A stretch of 64,000 bases of DNA from Sulfopaludibacter sp035606355 (GTDB lineage Bacteria > Acidobacteriota > Terriglobia > Bryobacterales > Bryobacteraceae). Made by a program: the position numbers and the translations under genes. Shown here piece after piece: positions 8,072-16,686 of this stretch (the first letter of the stretch is position 1; each line of letters starts with the position of its first letter). The stretch is taken from positions 39,406 through 103,405 of the forward strand of contig DATNFO010000044.1 in the NCBI GenBank assembly GCA_035606355.1. Reading direction: 5' to 3'. The notes below the pieces were generated by a model. It did no database searches, had not been told where the DNA came from, and saw only the letters and a program-made list of their open reading frames with translations.

Positions 8072-9813
8072 AGCGCGTTCTGGTTGCCTCCGCCACGTTC
8101 GGCGCGCTGGCGCTGTTGAGCGCGCAAACTCCCGCGCCCGATCCCATTCTGCGCGCCATGCACGATGAGCTCGCCCGATCGCGGCAGATGAGCATCTCCG
8201 GGCTGGAAGCGCCGTACTACATCGCGTACGGTGTTGACGATCAGGAGACATTCACCGTTTCGGCGACGCTCGGCGGCTTGCTGGTGAAGCGCCGCGAGCA
8301 CTTCCGCGATCCCGACGTGCAGGTGCGCGTCGGCGATTACAAATTCGATAACACGAACTTCGCGGGCCGCGGCATCGGCGGGACCAATTACGACCTCGGC
8401 CGCTTCCCGCTGGAGAATGCGTATCCCGTGCTGCGCCGTTACTGGTGGCTGGAGACGGATTCGGCGTATAAGTCCGCGGTGGAGCAACTGTCGCGAAAGC
8501 GCGCCGCCATTCGCAATGTGAATCAGACGGAAGAATTGCATGACCTGGCGCACGCCGAGCCGATGCACTACGTGCGGGATTTCCGCCCGTTGACCATCGA
8601 TGAATCGGCCTGGGCGAACCGCGTGCGCGCGCTCTCCGCGGTATTTGCCGAGTATCCGGAAATCAAAACGTCCAGCGTGGAGTTGGAATCGTCCACCGGC
8701 GGGTACTACATGGTGAACACGGAGGGCACTGAGGTGAAGATTCCGGAGACGGTGACTGTGCTCCGCGTGCGCGCCACGGCGCAATCCTCCGACGGCATGA
8801 CCACGCGCGACGCGGTGACGTTTCAGGCGCTGGACGCCGCGCACATGCCAGGCGACGCGGAACTCACGCGCGGGGTCAACACGCTTGCGAAAAACGTAGT
8901 GGCCCTGGCGCACGCGCCCAAAGGCGAGGATTATTCGGGTCCGGTGCTGTTCGAAGGCACGGCGGGCGCACAGGTTTTCGCTGAAGTGCTGGGAAAGAAT
9001 CTGACGCTGACGCGCCGCCCTGTGATCGAAGGCGGTCGCGGCGGCTCCGCGATCAGCAGCGAACTGGAAGGCCGCATCGGCTCGCGCATTCTCCCCGATT
9101 CCTACGAAGTGGTCGACGATCCGACGCAGAAAGAATGGCGCGGCAAAGCGTTGTTCGGCTCGTACGAGATGGATCGCGAAGGCGTCGCGCCCAAGCCGCT
9201 GAATATCGTGAAGGACGGCAAGCTGCAGACGTTTCTGTTGACGCGTCAGCCGGTGAAGGGCTTTGAAGGTTCCAACGGCCGCGCGCGGCTGCCCGGCGCG
9301 TTCGGCGCTCATTACGCTAGTGTCAGCAATCTGTTCGTGAGCTCGACGGAAACCACGCCGGCCGCGGAACTGAAGAAAAAACTCATCGAGTTGATTCAGC
9401 AGCGCAATAAGCCGTACGGCATCATCGTGCGCCGCATGGATTTCCCGTCCACCGCTCCGTTCGATGAAGCGCGCCGGTTGATTCAGGCGTCGCAGGGCAG
9501 TGCGCATCCGGTGAGCGCCCCCGTGCTGGTTTTCAAGGTGTTCCCCGATGGCCATGAGGAACTCGTGCGCGGCATGCGATTCCGCGGGCTCACGGCGCGT
9601 TCGCTGAAAGACATTCTCGCCACGGGCGACGACGCCGCGGCCTTCGAATACATGGACAATTCGGCTCCCTTCTCGCTGGTGGGCGGCGCGAGTTTTTCCG
9701 CCGAGGCATGCGTGGTCGCGCCATCGGTGATTTTCGACGACCTGGAACTGCGGCCGGTTGAGGAAGAGCAGCCCAAGATCCCGCTTGTGCCGGCGCCGGA
9801 CATCACAAAGTAG
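8068..9813 (+). CDS. Exported TldD-like protein lacking the zinc motif (pseudo-protease partner)
   Basis: The 581-residue protein is homologous along its length to the preceding one, for example YYIAYGVDDQETFTVSATLG, SYEMDREGVAPKPL and LQTFLLTRQPVKGFEGSNGR. At the exact position of the active site the motif reads AEVLGK: H305 is now Ala and H310 is Lys, while E306 remains. It therefore cannot form the HExxxH zinc site. This mirrors the TldD/TldE pair, in which TldE is inactive, and suggests a heterodimer. It has its own signal peptide (VKRVLVASATFGALALLSAQ). The start is GTG at 8068, overlapping the previous stop by four bases, which implies translational coupling. Confidence 0.83.
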   Translation: MKRVLVASATFGALALLSAQTPAPDPILRAMHDELARSRQMSISGLEAPYYIAYGVDDQETFTVSATLGGLLVKRREHFRDPDVQVRVGDYKFDNTNFAGRGIGGTNYDLGRFPLENAYPVLRRYWWLETDSAYKSAVEQLSRKRAAIRNVNQTEELHDLAHAEPMHYVRDFRPLTIDESAWANRVRALSAVFAEYPEIKTSSVELESSTGGYYMVNTEGTEVKIPETVTVLRVRATAQSSDGMTTRDAVTFQALDAAHMPGDAELTRGVNTLAKNVVALAHAPKGEDYSGPVLFEGTAGAQVFAEVLGKNLTLTRRPVIEGGRGGSAISSELEGRIGSRILPDSYEVVDDPTQKEWRGKALFGSYEMDREGVAPKPLNIVKDGKLQTFLLTRQPVKGFEGSNGRARLPGAFGAHYASVSNLFVSSTETTPAAELKKKLIELIQQRNKPYGIIVRRMDFPSTAPFDEARRLIQASQGSAHPVSAPVLVFKVFPDGHEELVRGMRFRGLTARSLKDILATGDDAAAFEYMDNSAPFSLVGGASFSAEACVVAPSVIFDDLELRPVEEEQPKIPLVPAPDITK

Positions 9814-9818
9814 GTTTT

Positions 9819-12146
9819 GTGCTGCGCCTGATCGGCCGCTACGTTTTCCGCGAAATCTTCACCAGCGCCGTGATGGCGACGCTGCTGGCGACGTTCGTCA
9901 TCTTCCTGCAGCGCGCCGATATACTGTTCGGCATTCTGGTGGGCGCGACAAACGTCACACCGCGCATCGTGGCGACACTGTTCGCGTGGGCCATCCCCCC
10001 TGTGTTGCCGATGACCATTCCCTTCGGCGTTCTGGTCGGGATTCTCATCGGCCTCGGGCGCATGGCGAGCGACGGCGAGATCACCGCAATGCGCGCGGCA
10101 GGCGTCTCCAGCCGGAAAGTGATCGCGCCCGTGCTGCTGTTCGCGGTCTTCGGAATGCTGCTCGCGGGATACGCGTCACTGCGCCTGACGCCGCTCTCTA
10201 TCAGCAAAAGCACGCAGCTCGCCAATGAGTTGCTCGCCACGCAGCTCACGGCGGACGTGGAGCCGCGCGTTTTTCTGGAGAACTTTCCGAACAAGATTCT
10301 GTACATCGGGGACGTGCAGCCCGGACCTGTCGCGCGCTGGAAGCCCGTCTTCATCGCCGATGTGACGCCGCCCGAAAAACGCACCAGCGGCATGAAGGAC
10401 AAAGCCGATGGGCCCATGGTCACGGTTGCCAAAGAAGCGCTGGCCGTTTCCGAGCCCAAAGACAATCGCATACAGCTCTCCATGACGGGCGTTTCCACGC
10501 ACGAAATGGGCAAAGACCGCGTGTCCAACGACAGCATGGCGCTGCACAGCCAGCAGGCGCTGGATGCTTCGCCGCCGCGGCAGGAATCGCTCTCCACGCG
10601 TGCCATGACCACCAGCGAACTCCGGCGGCCGAACAATTGGACCGGCAAGAACTGGAAGGAAGTGCAGATTGAATTTCACCGGCGCTTCGCCACGCCGATT
10701 GCGTGCATCGTGCTGGCGATGGTGGGAATTCCGCTTGGCATCGCTACGCGGAAGGGCGGCAAATCGGCAGGCTACGTGATCGCGCTGTTCCTGGGATTTT
10801 TCTGTTACTACCTCTCGTCGGTGACGCTCATCGGCATCGCGAAACAAAAGAATCTGCCTGTGCCGCTGGCCGTGTGGCTGCCCGATGCCGCATTCTTCGT
10901 GGCCGGTTTCATCTTTCTGTTCCGCATGGAACTGCCCGGCGACCGCGATTTTCTCGGCGCTCTGAAATCGTTTGGCGACCGGCTCAAAGGCTTGCTGCCG
11001 ACGCCGAAATCGCGGCCCGCCGATGCCGCGCGTCCGGGCGGCTGGCGCTTGCCGCTGCTGCCGCAGATTGTCGATACGTACATTCTCTCGAACTTCCTGT
11101 TCTATCTCGCGGTGTGGCTCGCCAGCCTGGTTTCGATGTTCCTGGTCTACAACTTCTTCGAGCTGATGGGCGATATGTTCCGCAACAGCACGCTCAGCCG
11201 CATGTTCGCGTACCTCTTTTTCCTCACGCCGGACCTGATTTACGAGACGCTGCCGATCTGCGTTTTGCTTGGCGTGCTGGTGCAACTCGGCGTCCTGAGC
11301 AAGCAGAACGAAATCACCGCGTTCAAGGCTTGCGGCGTGAGTTTGTATCGCATGTCCGCGCCAATCCTCGTCGGGGCGGCGCTGTTTTCGGGCGCGCTGT
11401 TCGCCTTCGACTACTCGGTGGTGCCGACGGCGTACATGAAACAGGACGCGCTGCGCAATGAGATCAAGGGTCGCGCGCAGCAGACGTGGCTGCGTCCCGA
11501 CCGGAAGTGGATCATGGGCCGCGGCTCGCGCATTTATTACTATCGCTACTTTGACCCGCAGGAAGCCGTGATGAACGATGTGTACGTCTTCGAGCTGGAG
11601 CCGAAGACCTTTCGCCTGCAGAGGCAGATTATCGCCGAGCGCGCGCTGTGGAGTCCCAGCTTGAAAACGTGGATTTTCGAAAACGGCTGGCATAGCGATT
11701 TCACCAGCGATACCGATCGCAATACCAGGAACTGGCAGACCTCCACATTCCCGGAGCTCACCGAGCCGCCCGGCTACTTCCTCACCGCTCCCGTGCAGGA
11801 TAAGCTGATGAACTTCATGGAGCTGGATCGCTACATCCGCGACCTGACGCAACGCGGCATCACCACCACGAAGTTACAGGTGCAGTTCTATCGCAAATTC
11901 TCGATGCCGCTGTTCGCGCTGATCATGGCGCTGATCGCGGTGCCGTTCGGGTTCCTGGTAGGCAGTCGAGGAGCAATGGCGGGAATCGGAGTGAGCTTAG
12001 TGATCGCGATAGCGTATCTGGCCATCAACCCGCTCTTCGAAAAACTGGGAGACGTAAACCTCCTCCCGGCTGCGATAGCCGCCTGGTCGCCAGACGTAGT
12101 CTTCGCCCTGGTCGGCACGTACTTCATGCTCCGAATGCGAAGCTGA
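9819..12146 (+). CDS. lptFG: LptF-LptG fusion permease of the LPS export ABC transporter
   Basis: The 775-residue membrane protein consists of two complete YjgP/YjgQ permeases in one chain. Half 1 (about 1-370) starts MLRLIGRYVFREIFTSAVMA and has the paired helices around IPFGVLVGILIGLGRMASDG. Half 2 (about 395-775) starts VDTYILSNFLFYLAVWL and repeats the pattern (PICVLLGVLVQLGVLSKQNE ... ALIMALIAVPFGFLVGSRGA). Each half has a periplasmic beta-jellyroll segment between helix groups. LptF and LptG are normally separate and pass LPS to LptC/LptA using the ATPase LptB; none of those is in the window. The GTG start lies five bases after the previous stop, in one operon with the TldD-like pair. 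Confidence 0.9.
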   Translation: MLRLIGRYVFREIFTSAVMATLLATFVIFLQRADILFGILVGATNVTPRIVATLFAWAIPPVLPMTIPFGVLVGILIGLGRMASDGEITAMRAAGVSSRKVIAPVLLFAVFGMLLAGYASLRLTPLSISKSTQLANELLATQLTADVEPRVFLENFPNKILYIGDVQPGPVARWKPVFIADVTPPEKRTSGMKDKADGPMVTVAKEALAVSEPKDNRIQLSMTGVSTHEMGKDRVSNDSMALHSQQALDASPPRQESLSTRAMTTSELRRPNNWTGKNWKEVQIEFHRRFATPIACIVLAMVGIPLGIATRKGGKSAGYVIALFLGFFCYYLSSVTLIGIAKQKNLPVPLAVWLPDAAFFVAGFIFLFRMELPGDRDFLGALKSFGDRLKGLLPTPKSRPADAARPGGWRLPLLPQIVDTYILSNFLFYLAVWLASLVSMFLVYNFFELMGDMFRNSTLSRMFAYLFFLTPDLIYETLPICVLLGVLVQLGVLSKQNEITAFKACGVSLYRMSAPILVGAALFSGALFAFDYSVVPTAYMKQDALRNEIKGRAQQTWLRPDRKWIMGRGSRIYYYRYFDPQEAVMNDVYVFELEPKTFRLQRQIIAERALWSPSLKTWIFENGWHSDFTSDTDRNTRNWQTSTFPELTEPPGYFLTAPVQDKLMNFMELDRYIRDLTQRGITTTKLQVQFYRKFSMPLFALIMALIAVPFGFLVGSRGAMAGIGVSLVIAIAYLAINPLFEKLGDVNLLPAAIAAWSPDVVFALVGTYFMLRMRS

Positions 12147-12151
12147 CAGTA

Positions 12152-12220
12152 GGTATCGGCCTCCCGGCCGGTACCAGGCGTGCGAAGCGCGCCTCAGGCA
12201 ACCGGCCTGGAGGCCGGTTC
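12152..12220. repeat. REP-like palindromic pair
   Basis: GGTATCGGCCTCCCGGCCGG and, 22 bases on, ACCGGCCTGGAGGCCGGT are two imperfect palindromes separated by AGGCGTGCGAAGCGCGCCT, itself a palindrome. The middle segment recurs at 43918. It lies between the convergent lptFG and sugar isomerase-like genes and could also terminate transcription from both sides. Confidence 0.75.
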
Positions 12221-12221
12221 G

Positions 12222-13136
12222 CTACTGAGCGAACGCCTTCCGCAGTGCGGCGGCAGCCGCCTCGGCCGCTTCATCCGGCGGCATCCTCCGGACTGCCTCA
12301 TTGAAAGGCTCGGCACGAACGGGACCCGCGAAGCCAATCCGTTTCAGCGATCCCAGAAACGTTTTGATATCGATCACGCCAGTCGACGCGGGCAACTCGC
12401 GCTTATTGTCTACCATCTGATCCTTCGGCACGCCGGCAGGCGCGTCGTTCAGGTCTACCGACACCACGTCGCTCGCGCGCAGCGCAAGAATATCCGCGCC
12501 TGTATCACCGGCGTGATACCAGTGCCAGCTATCGAGCACCAACCCGACATTCGGCCGCCCCATGTCGGCGATCAACTCGCGCATTTCCGCCATGGTGTGG
12601 ATGAAGGGATATCGCTGCGCGGCCCAGGCGGTCTTCGGGCCGACATACTCGAGGCCTACCCGGATGCCCGAATCCCCGAGCACGCGAGCCGCTTCGCCCA
12701 ATCGCGCGGCGTGCAGTCTGAAATTCGCCAGGTACGGAAGCGAATTGCTCGCCGGCGTGATCCAGGTTGTGACCTTGTCCACTCCGGCCCGCTTGAGCCC
12801 GCGCGCACGCTCCGGCAGCGACTTCATGCTGCTCTCGAAGGCCGCCTGATCGCGCCGAAACTCCACGGGCAGCCCAGCCATCGCCCACCCGACCTTCTTG
12901 GCCGTCATAAACCCGAGCAGCTCGTGCAACTCCACATCCGAGAGCGGCATCAAGTCTTTCGCGTCGGCGTCAATGACATCGAACCCGTGCTTCGCGGCCA
13001 GTTCCACAGCCTCGCGCGTCGATGCCTGAATGCCCAGCGCGCCGCAGCTCAGATGCATTTGCATCGAGTGGCCGCCGGCACGCGCCAAAGCTGCCCCGGC
13101 GACGCCTGCGAAAAATGTGCGCCGCGAAACCTGCAT
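12222..13136 (-). CDS. Tat-exported sugar phosphate isomerase/epimerase-like TIM barrel
   Basis: The 304-residue protein starts MQVSRRTFFAGVAGAALARA, a twin-arginine signal, followed by an AP-endonuclease-2/xylose isomerase-like TIM barrel. Supporting strands include HGFDVIDADAKDL, RVGLEYVGPKT (metal ligand Glu), VGLVLDSWHWYHAGD (conserved Asp and His) and VRAEPFNE (C-terminal Glu). Such proteins usually isomerise or epimerise sugars or cyclitols using a divalent metal. Tat export fits folding with a cofactor before secretion and is common for this family in acidobacteria and planctomycetes. The start lies two bases after the DAHP synthase stop, so the genes share an mRNA although no functional link is obvious. 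Confidence 0.8.
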   Translation of the reverse strand: MQVSRRTFFAGVAGAALARAGGHSMQMHLSCGALGIQASTREAVELAAKHGFDVIDADAKDLMPLSDVELHELLGFMTAKKVGWAMAGLPVEFRRDQAAFESSMKSLPERARGLKRAGVDKVTTWITPASNSLPYLANFRLHAARLGEAARVLGDSGIRVGLEYVGPKTAWAAQRYPFIHTMAEMRELIADMGRPNVGLVLDSWHWYHAGDTGADILALRASDVVSVDLNDAPAGVPKDQMVDNKRELPASTGVIDIKTFLGSLKRIGFAGPVRAEPFNEAVRRMPPDEAAEAAAAALRKAFAQ

Positions 13137-13138
13137 CG

Positions 13139-14494
13139 CTATGTGGACTCCCTGCCGCCCTTCATCTTGCGCGCGATCAGGAATGCAAGCTCGATGGCCT
13201 GTTCGCCGTTCAATCGCGGATCCACCTGGGTCTCGTAGGCCCTTGCCAAATCCTCTTCACTCGGACCGCGCGCGCCGCCGATGCATTCGGTGACATTTTC
13301 GCCCGTAATCTCCACATGGACGCCGCCGAGCTGGCCGTCGAGCGCGCTGTGTATGTCGAAGGCCTGCTCCACTTCACTGTAAATGTCTTCGAAGTTTCGC
13401 GTCTTGAATCCGCTCGCGGTGGTTTGCGTGTTGCCGTGCATGGGGTCGCAGATCCAGACCGGGTGGCCGCCTTCCGCCTTCACGGCTTGAATCAGGTGAG
13501 GCAAAGCGTCGCCGATTTTTCGCGCGCCGAAGCGGTGAATCAAGGTGAGGCGGCCGGGTGTGCGGCCGGGGTCGAGAATATCGAGCCAGCGGCCCACCTG
13601 ATCGCGAGTTGCCGAGGCGCCCACCTTGATGCCGATCGGGTTTTCGATGCCACGCAGGTACTCGACGTGCGCGCCATCGGGATCGTTCGTGCGCAGTCCC
13701 ACCCACGGGAAATGCGTCGAGAGATTGAAGAAACCCGGCCGCCGCGGAACGCGCCGCGTCTGAGCTTCCTCATAGCCGAGATGCAGCGCCTCGTGCGCGG
13801 TATAAAAATCGATGCGGTCCGTATCGCCGGCGCGCACGCCGAGCACGCTCTCCATGAAGTTGAGGGATTCGCCGATGCTCTCCACCATGCGGCGGTAATC
13901 GCGCGCCAGCGGCGAGTGCTCAATCCACTCCAGGTCGAAATACTCGGGATGGTGGAGATCGGCGAATCCGCCCTTAATCAGCGCGCGCACGAAATTCAGA
14001 GTCAGGGCCGCCCGCTCATATCCGCGCAACAGCAATTCGGGGTCGGGCGTGCGCGCTTCGGTAGTGAATTCGGGGCGATTGATGATGTCCCCGCGATACG
14101 AGGGCAGCGTCACGCCGTCGCGGGTTTCATCGTTCGCCGAGCGCGGCTTGGCGTACTGACCGGCGAAGCGCCCGATGCGAATCACGGGCCGCTGCGAGCC
14201 GATTACCAGTACCAGGCTCATCTGCAGCAGCAATTTCAGACTGTTGGTGATGCGCACGGGCTTGCAGTCCGAAATCCGCTCCGCGCAATCGCCGCCCTGC
14301 AAGACGAAGCGCTTCCCCAGGGCCGCCTCGCCGAGCAGCCGCCGCAACTCGAGAACTTCCCAACTCACCACCAGCGGCGGAAGCTGCTGCAATTCGGCGA
14401 GTACACGGTCAAGTGCGGCGGCGTCGGGGTAAACGGGTTGTTGCAAAGCGGGCCGGCTCCGCCAGGAGGCGGGGGCCCAATCCCTATGAACCAT
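13139..14494 (-). CDS. Class II (plant/AroA-II type) 3-deoxy-7-phosphoheptulonate synthase
   Basis: The 451-residue enzyme condenses phosphoenolpyruvate with erythrose-4-phosphate in the first step of the shikimate pathway. Class II signatures include WAPASWRSRPALQQPVYPD at the start, FVLQGGDCAERI, GRFAGQYAKPRS, LPSYRGDIIN, FYTAHEALHLGYEEA, THFPWVGLRT, PVWICDPMHGNT and VHVEITGENVTECIGG. The Cys in GGDCAE and the late Asp and Glu residues are metal ligands. The longest open frame begins at 14539, but the family N-terminus starts at MVHRDWAP, so ATG 14494 is chosen. It is divergent from the ECF sigma gene. No other shikimate genes are present. Confidence 0.93.
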   Translation of the reverse strand: MVHRDWAPASWRSRPALQQPVYPDAAALDRVLAELQQLPPLVVSWEVLELRRLLGEAALGKRFVLQGGDCAERISDCKPVRITNSLKLLLQMSLVLVIGSQRPVIRIGRFAGQYAKPRSANDETRDGVTLPSYRGDIINRPEFTTEARTPDPELLLRGYERAALTLNFVRALIKGGFADLHHPEYFDLEWIEHSPLARDYRRMVESIGESLNFMESVLGVRAGDTDRIDFYTAHEALHLGYEEAQTRRVPRRPGFFNLSTHFPWVGLRTNDPDGAHVEYLRGIENPIGIKVGASATRDQVGRWLDILDPGRTPGRLTLIHRFGARKIGDALPHLIQAVKAEGGHPVWICDPMHGNTQTTASGFKTRNFEDIYSEVEQAFDIHSALDGQLGGVHVEITGENVTECIGGARGPSEEDLARAYETQVDPRLNGEQAIELAFLIARKMKGGREST

Positions 14495-14585
14495 GAAATT
14501 CCACGGTAACATGACGCGCTGCCCGGAACCTGCTATCATGCGTCACAAAATGCCCGGCGACGTCGTTATTAGGGGTGTGCAGCCC

Positions 14586-15122
14586 ATGGAAGAGGTCGCG
14601 ATCGGGATGGCGGATACCGCCGGCCGGTTCGACACGATATTTCAGGAGCACTACCCGCGCATTGTCGCGATGCTCGCCCGCTTGATGGGCGATCGTCCGC
14701 ATGCCGAGGAGATCGCCGCCGATGTCTTTTGCAAACTCTCGCGGCGGCCTCCGTTGTTCGGCGGCGACCTCACCGCGTGGATTTACCGCGTGGCCACCAA
14801 TGCCGGGCTCGATGCCATCCGCTCCAACTCGCGCCGCAAAAAACGCGAGAGCCAGGCGGGCATCGAAAGTCTCCGCACAGCCCCCAACGCTGGGGCGCTC
14901 GATGACATGCTGCGCGCCGAACGTTGCGCGCGCGTCCGCGAGATTCTGGGCACGCTCAAGCCCCGGGACACGCAGTTACTGCTGCTGCGAGCCGAGGGGC
15001 TGAGCTATCGTGAGTTGGCGCAAAGTCTGGGGATACAGCCGGGGTCGGTGGGCACGTTGTTGGCGCGCGCCGAAGCGGAGTTCGAACGCAAGTTCCGCGC
15101 CCGGTACGGAGATTCGTTATGA
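14586..15122 (+). CDS. ECF-family RNA polymerase sigma factor
   Basis: The 178-residue sigma-70 ECF factor has region 2 at about residues 15-80 (FDTIFQEHYPRIVAMLARLM, HAEEIAADVFCKL, AWIYRVATNAGLD) and region 4 at about 120-170 (LKPRDTQLLLLRAEGLSYRE, GIQPGSVGTLLARAEAEF). It would direct RNA polymerase to stress or envelope promoters and is likely held by the anti-sigma factor encoded directly downstream, whose ATG overlaps its stop codon (ATGA). The frame is open further upstream, but MEEVAIGMADTAG at 14586, preceded by AGGGG ten bases earlier, gives a normal ECF length. Confidence 0.9.
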   Translation: MEEVAIGMADTAGRFDTIFQEHYPRIVAMLARLMGDRPHAEEIAADVFCKLSRRPPLFGGDLTAWIYRVATNAGLDAIRSNSRRKKRESQAGIESLRTAPNAGALDDMLRAERCARVREILGTLKPRDTQLLLLRAEGLSYRELAQSLGIQPGSVGTLLARAEAEFERKFRARYGDSL

Positions 15123-15700
15123 CGGAGTGTTGCAAACAGGGCGAACTGCGGGCATACCTCGATCGGGAATTGCCGCAGCAGGAAATGAAGCAAATCGCCA
15201 CGCACCTGGAGGGCTGCCCGGCATGTTCCGCGAGTTTCGATGCCATAGCCGCACGTGCGCAGCGCGTCAGTGCGTCGCTCTGCGATTTGGCTGCCGTGCC
15301 GTCCCTCCGCGCTGCGCCGGCGCGGGCGTCGCACGCGTGGCGCTGGGCGGCCGCCGGTGCGGTGTTGGCAGCCGCTGCCGGGTTGGCCGCGCTCGCACTA
15401 CTGCCGTCGCATAAAGCGCCGGTGACTGCCGTGCATCGTACTGCCAAGTCCGCGCCGCCGATAGAGGCCGCGAACGCCGTAAATCCTCCGCAGGTGGAAC
15501 GTCCTCAAGCGCGGCCGGCTGTGCACCATCGCCGCAAGCCCCGCCCGGCGGCGCCAGAGTATTTCATGGCGCTCGATAATGAGCCCATCGATACCGGAGT
15601 CGTGATGCGAGTCGCGCTCGAAAGCGGCATGGAAGCCGATGTCATCGTCGATTCCGAGGGTCATCCCAGGGCCATCCGGCCCGTCAGTCTTACGAAATAG
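15119..15700 (+). CDS. Membrane anti-sigma factor with ZAS zinc finger
   Basis: The 193-residue protein has an N-terminal cytoplasmic anti-sigma domain with the H-x3-C-x2-C zinc motif (HLEGCPAC, residues 29-36) and an upstream Cys4-Cys5. A single transmembrane helix follows at about 75-96 (WRWAAAGAVLAAAAGLAALA), then a Pro/Arg-rich periplasmic part and a small C-terminal domain (VVMRVALESGMEADVIVDSE) like those found in acidobacterial ECF operons. It should sequester the ECF sigma factor encoded by the overlapping upstream gene and release it on an envelope signal. Confidence 0.87.
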   Translation: MTECCKQGELRAYLDRELPQQEMKQIATHLEGCPACSASFDAIAARAQRVSASLCDLAAVPSLRAAPARASHAWRWAAAGAVLAAAAGLAALALLPSHKAPVTAVHRTAKSAPPIEAANAVNPPQVERPQARPAVHHRRKPRPAAPEYFMALDNEPIDTGVVMRVALESGMEADVIVDSEGHPRAIRPVSLTK

Positions 15701-15712
15701 AAGGAGAAATAG

Positions 15713-16654
15713 ATGAAAAAGCTGCTACTCGCAATTTCTGCATTCGCCCTCGTGGCGGCTGCGCAATCCGACGAAGTGCAAATGAAGGCGGCCAAAACGA
15801 AAGCGGAGGTCGAAAATCTGATCACCAGGGCACGCGTGATCGGCGTCAACGGCACTGTCATGGGTCCGACGGTGAAGGGCGCGCCTTATGCCGCCGAGGA
15901 AGTTCACGAGAACACACAAACACTCGCCGACGGCACGAAGATTCACAACGAGGATAAGACCAAGGTCTTCCGCGATTCCGAAGGCCGTGTTCGCCGCGAG
16001 AGCGGAGATGAAGTTTCTGTGTTCGACCCCACCAACGGTACAAGTTTCGTGCGCAAGGGCAGCATCAACGCGACGCAAAAGCAGCAACTGAACACGGTCT
16101 TTCTGAAGAGTGACGCCATTGCCAGGTCGGCCACTGCGTCTGGCGAGGGTGGCGGAGTGGCAATGGCCGGAGCGAAGGGTGGCCGTGGTGGTGGTGGTGT
16201 GACGACGCTTTCGGCTCCCGGCGGGGCGTATACCAGCGGAGATAACGTCGGCGTGGCAATTGCCGGAGCGAAGGGTGGCCGTGGCGGTGGTGTGACGACG
16301 CTTTCGGCTCCCGGCGGGGCGTATACGCTCGTGTTGCGACCGGGCGATGGCCTCGAATCCGGCGACTCCAAGAACGTCAAAACCGAAGCGCTCGGCACGC
16401 AATCCTTCGATGGAATCCTCGCCGAGGGAACCCGCACGACCACGACGATTCCGGCCGGCACGATCGGCAATGACCGGCCAATTGAAATCGTCAACGAGCG
16501 CTGGTATTCGCCGGACCTTCAGGTGACGGTGATGACCAAGCGGGCGGACCCGCGCACCGGTGAAGAAGTGACACGCCTGAACAACATCCGCCGCGGCGAG
16601 CAGGATCCGTCGCTCTTCCAGACGCCGCAAATGAAGACCCCGCACGAAATGTAA
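15713..16654 (+). CDS. Exported Gly-rich protein of the ECF operon
   Basis: The 313-residue protein has a signal peptide (MKKLLLAISAFALVAAAQSD) and a strong GAAGGAGAAAT before the ATG. The first half has a pattern seen repeatedly in exported acidobacterial proteins of ECF operons: ENTQTLADGTKIHNEDKTKV then FRDSEGRVRRESGDEVSVFD. I know no biochemical function for it. The middle contains two copies of a Gly-rich segment (AGAKGGRGGG followed by VTTLSAPGGAYT), and the C-terminus ends with an ERWYSPDLQVTVMTKRADP-type segment. It is likely part of the sigma/anti-sigma regulon as an envelope sensor or target. A hairpin follows the stop codon. Confidence 0.7.
   Translation: MKKLLLAISAFALVAAAQSDEVQMKAAKTKAEVENLITRARVIGVNGTVMGPTVKGAPYAAEEVHENTQTLADGTKIHNEDKTKVFRDSEGRVRRESGDEVSVFDPTNGTSFVRKGSINATQKQQLNTVFLKSDAIARSATASGEGGGVAMAGAKGGRGGGGVTTLSAPGGAYTSGDNVGVAIAGAKGGRGGGVTTLSAPGGAYTLVLRPGDGLESGDSKNVKTEALGTQSFDGILAEGTRTTTTIPAGTIGNDRPIEIVNERWYSPDLQVTVMTKRADPRTGEEVTRLNNIRRGEQDPSLFQTPQMKTPHEM
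16157..16326 (+). repeat. In-frame tandem duplication, 96-bp period, inside the exported protein gene
   Basis: Copy 1 (16157-16232) and copy 2 (16253-16326) share runs such as GGAGCGAAGGGTGGCCGTGG and CTTTCGGCTCCCGGCGGGGC almost without change. The offset is 96 bases (32 codons), so the reading frame is kept. The copies differ mainly by a short GGT-run length change, which points to a recent duplication or to slippage. Confidence 0.85.
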
Positions 16655-16676
16655 CGATCGGGCTCCCGCCCGGTCG
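16655..16676. terminator. Hairpin between convergent genes (REP-like)
   Basis: CGATCGGGCTCCCGCCCGGT continues to CG, giving a near-perfect 9-bp stem right after the TAA of the exported protein gene. No U-run follows, so it may be a REP unit or a weak bidirectional terminator shared with the convergent VWA gene. Confidence 0.55.
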
Positions 16677-16686
16677 CAAACCAGGC

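Noticed and set aside
7912..9555. 547-residue minus-strand open frame
   Set aside because: Lies opposite the second TldD-like gene, is His/Arg/Ala-rich with no family pattern, and is typical antisense frame noise of GC-rich DNA.
13022..14509. 495-residue forward open frame
   Set aside because: Opposite the DAHP synthase gene and without recognisable motifs.
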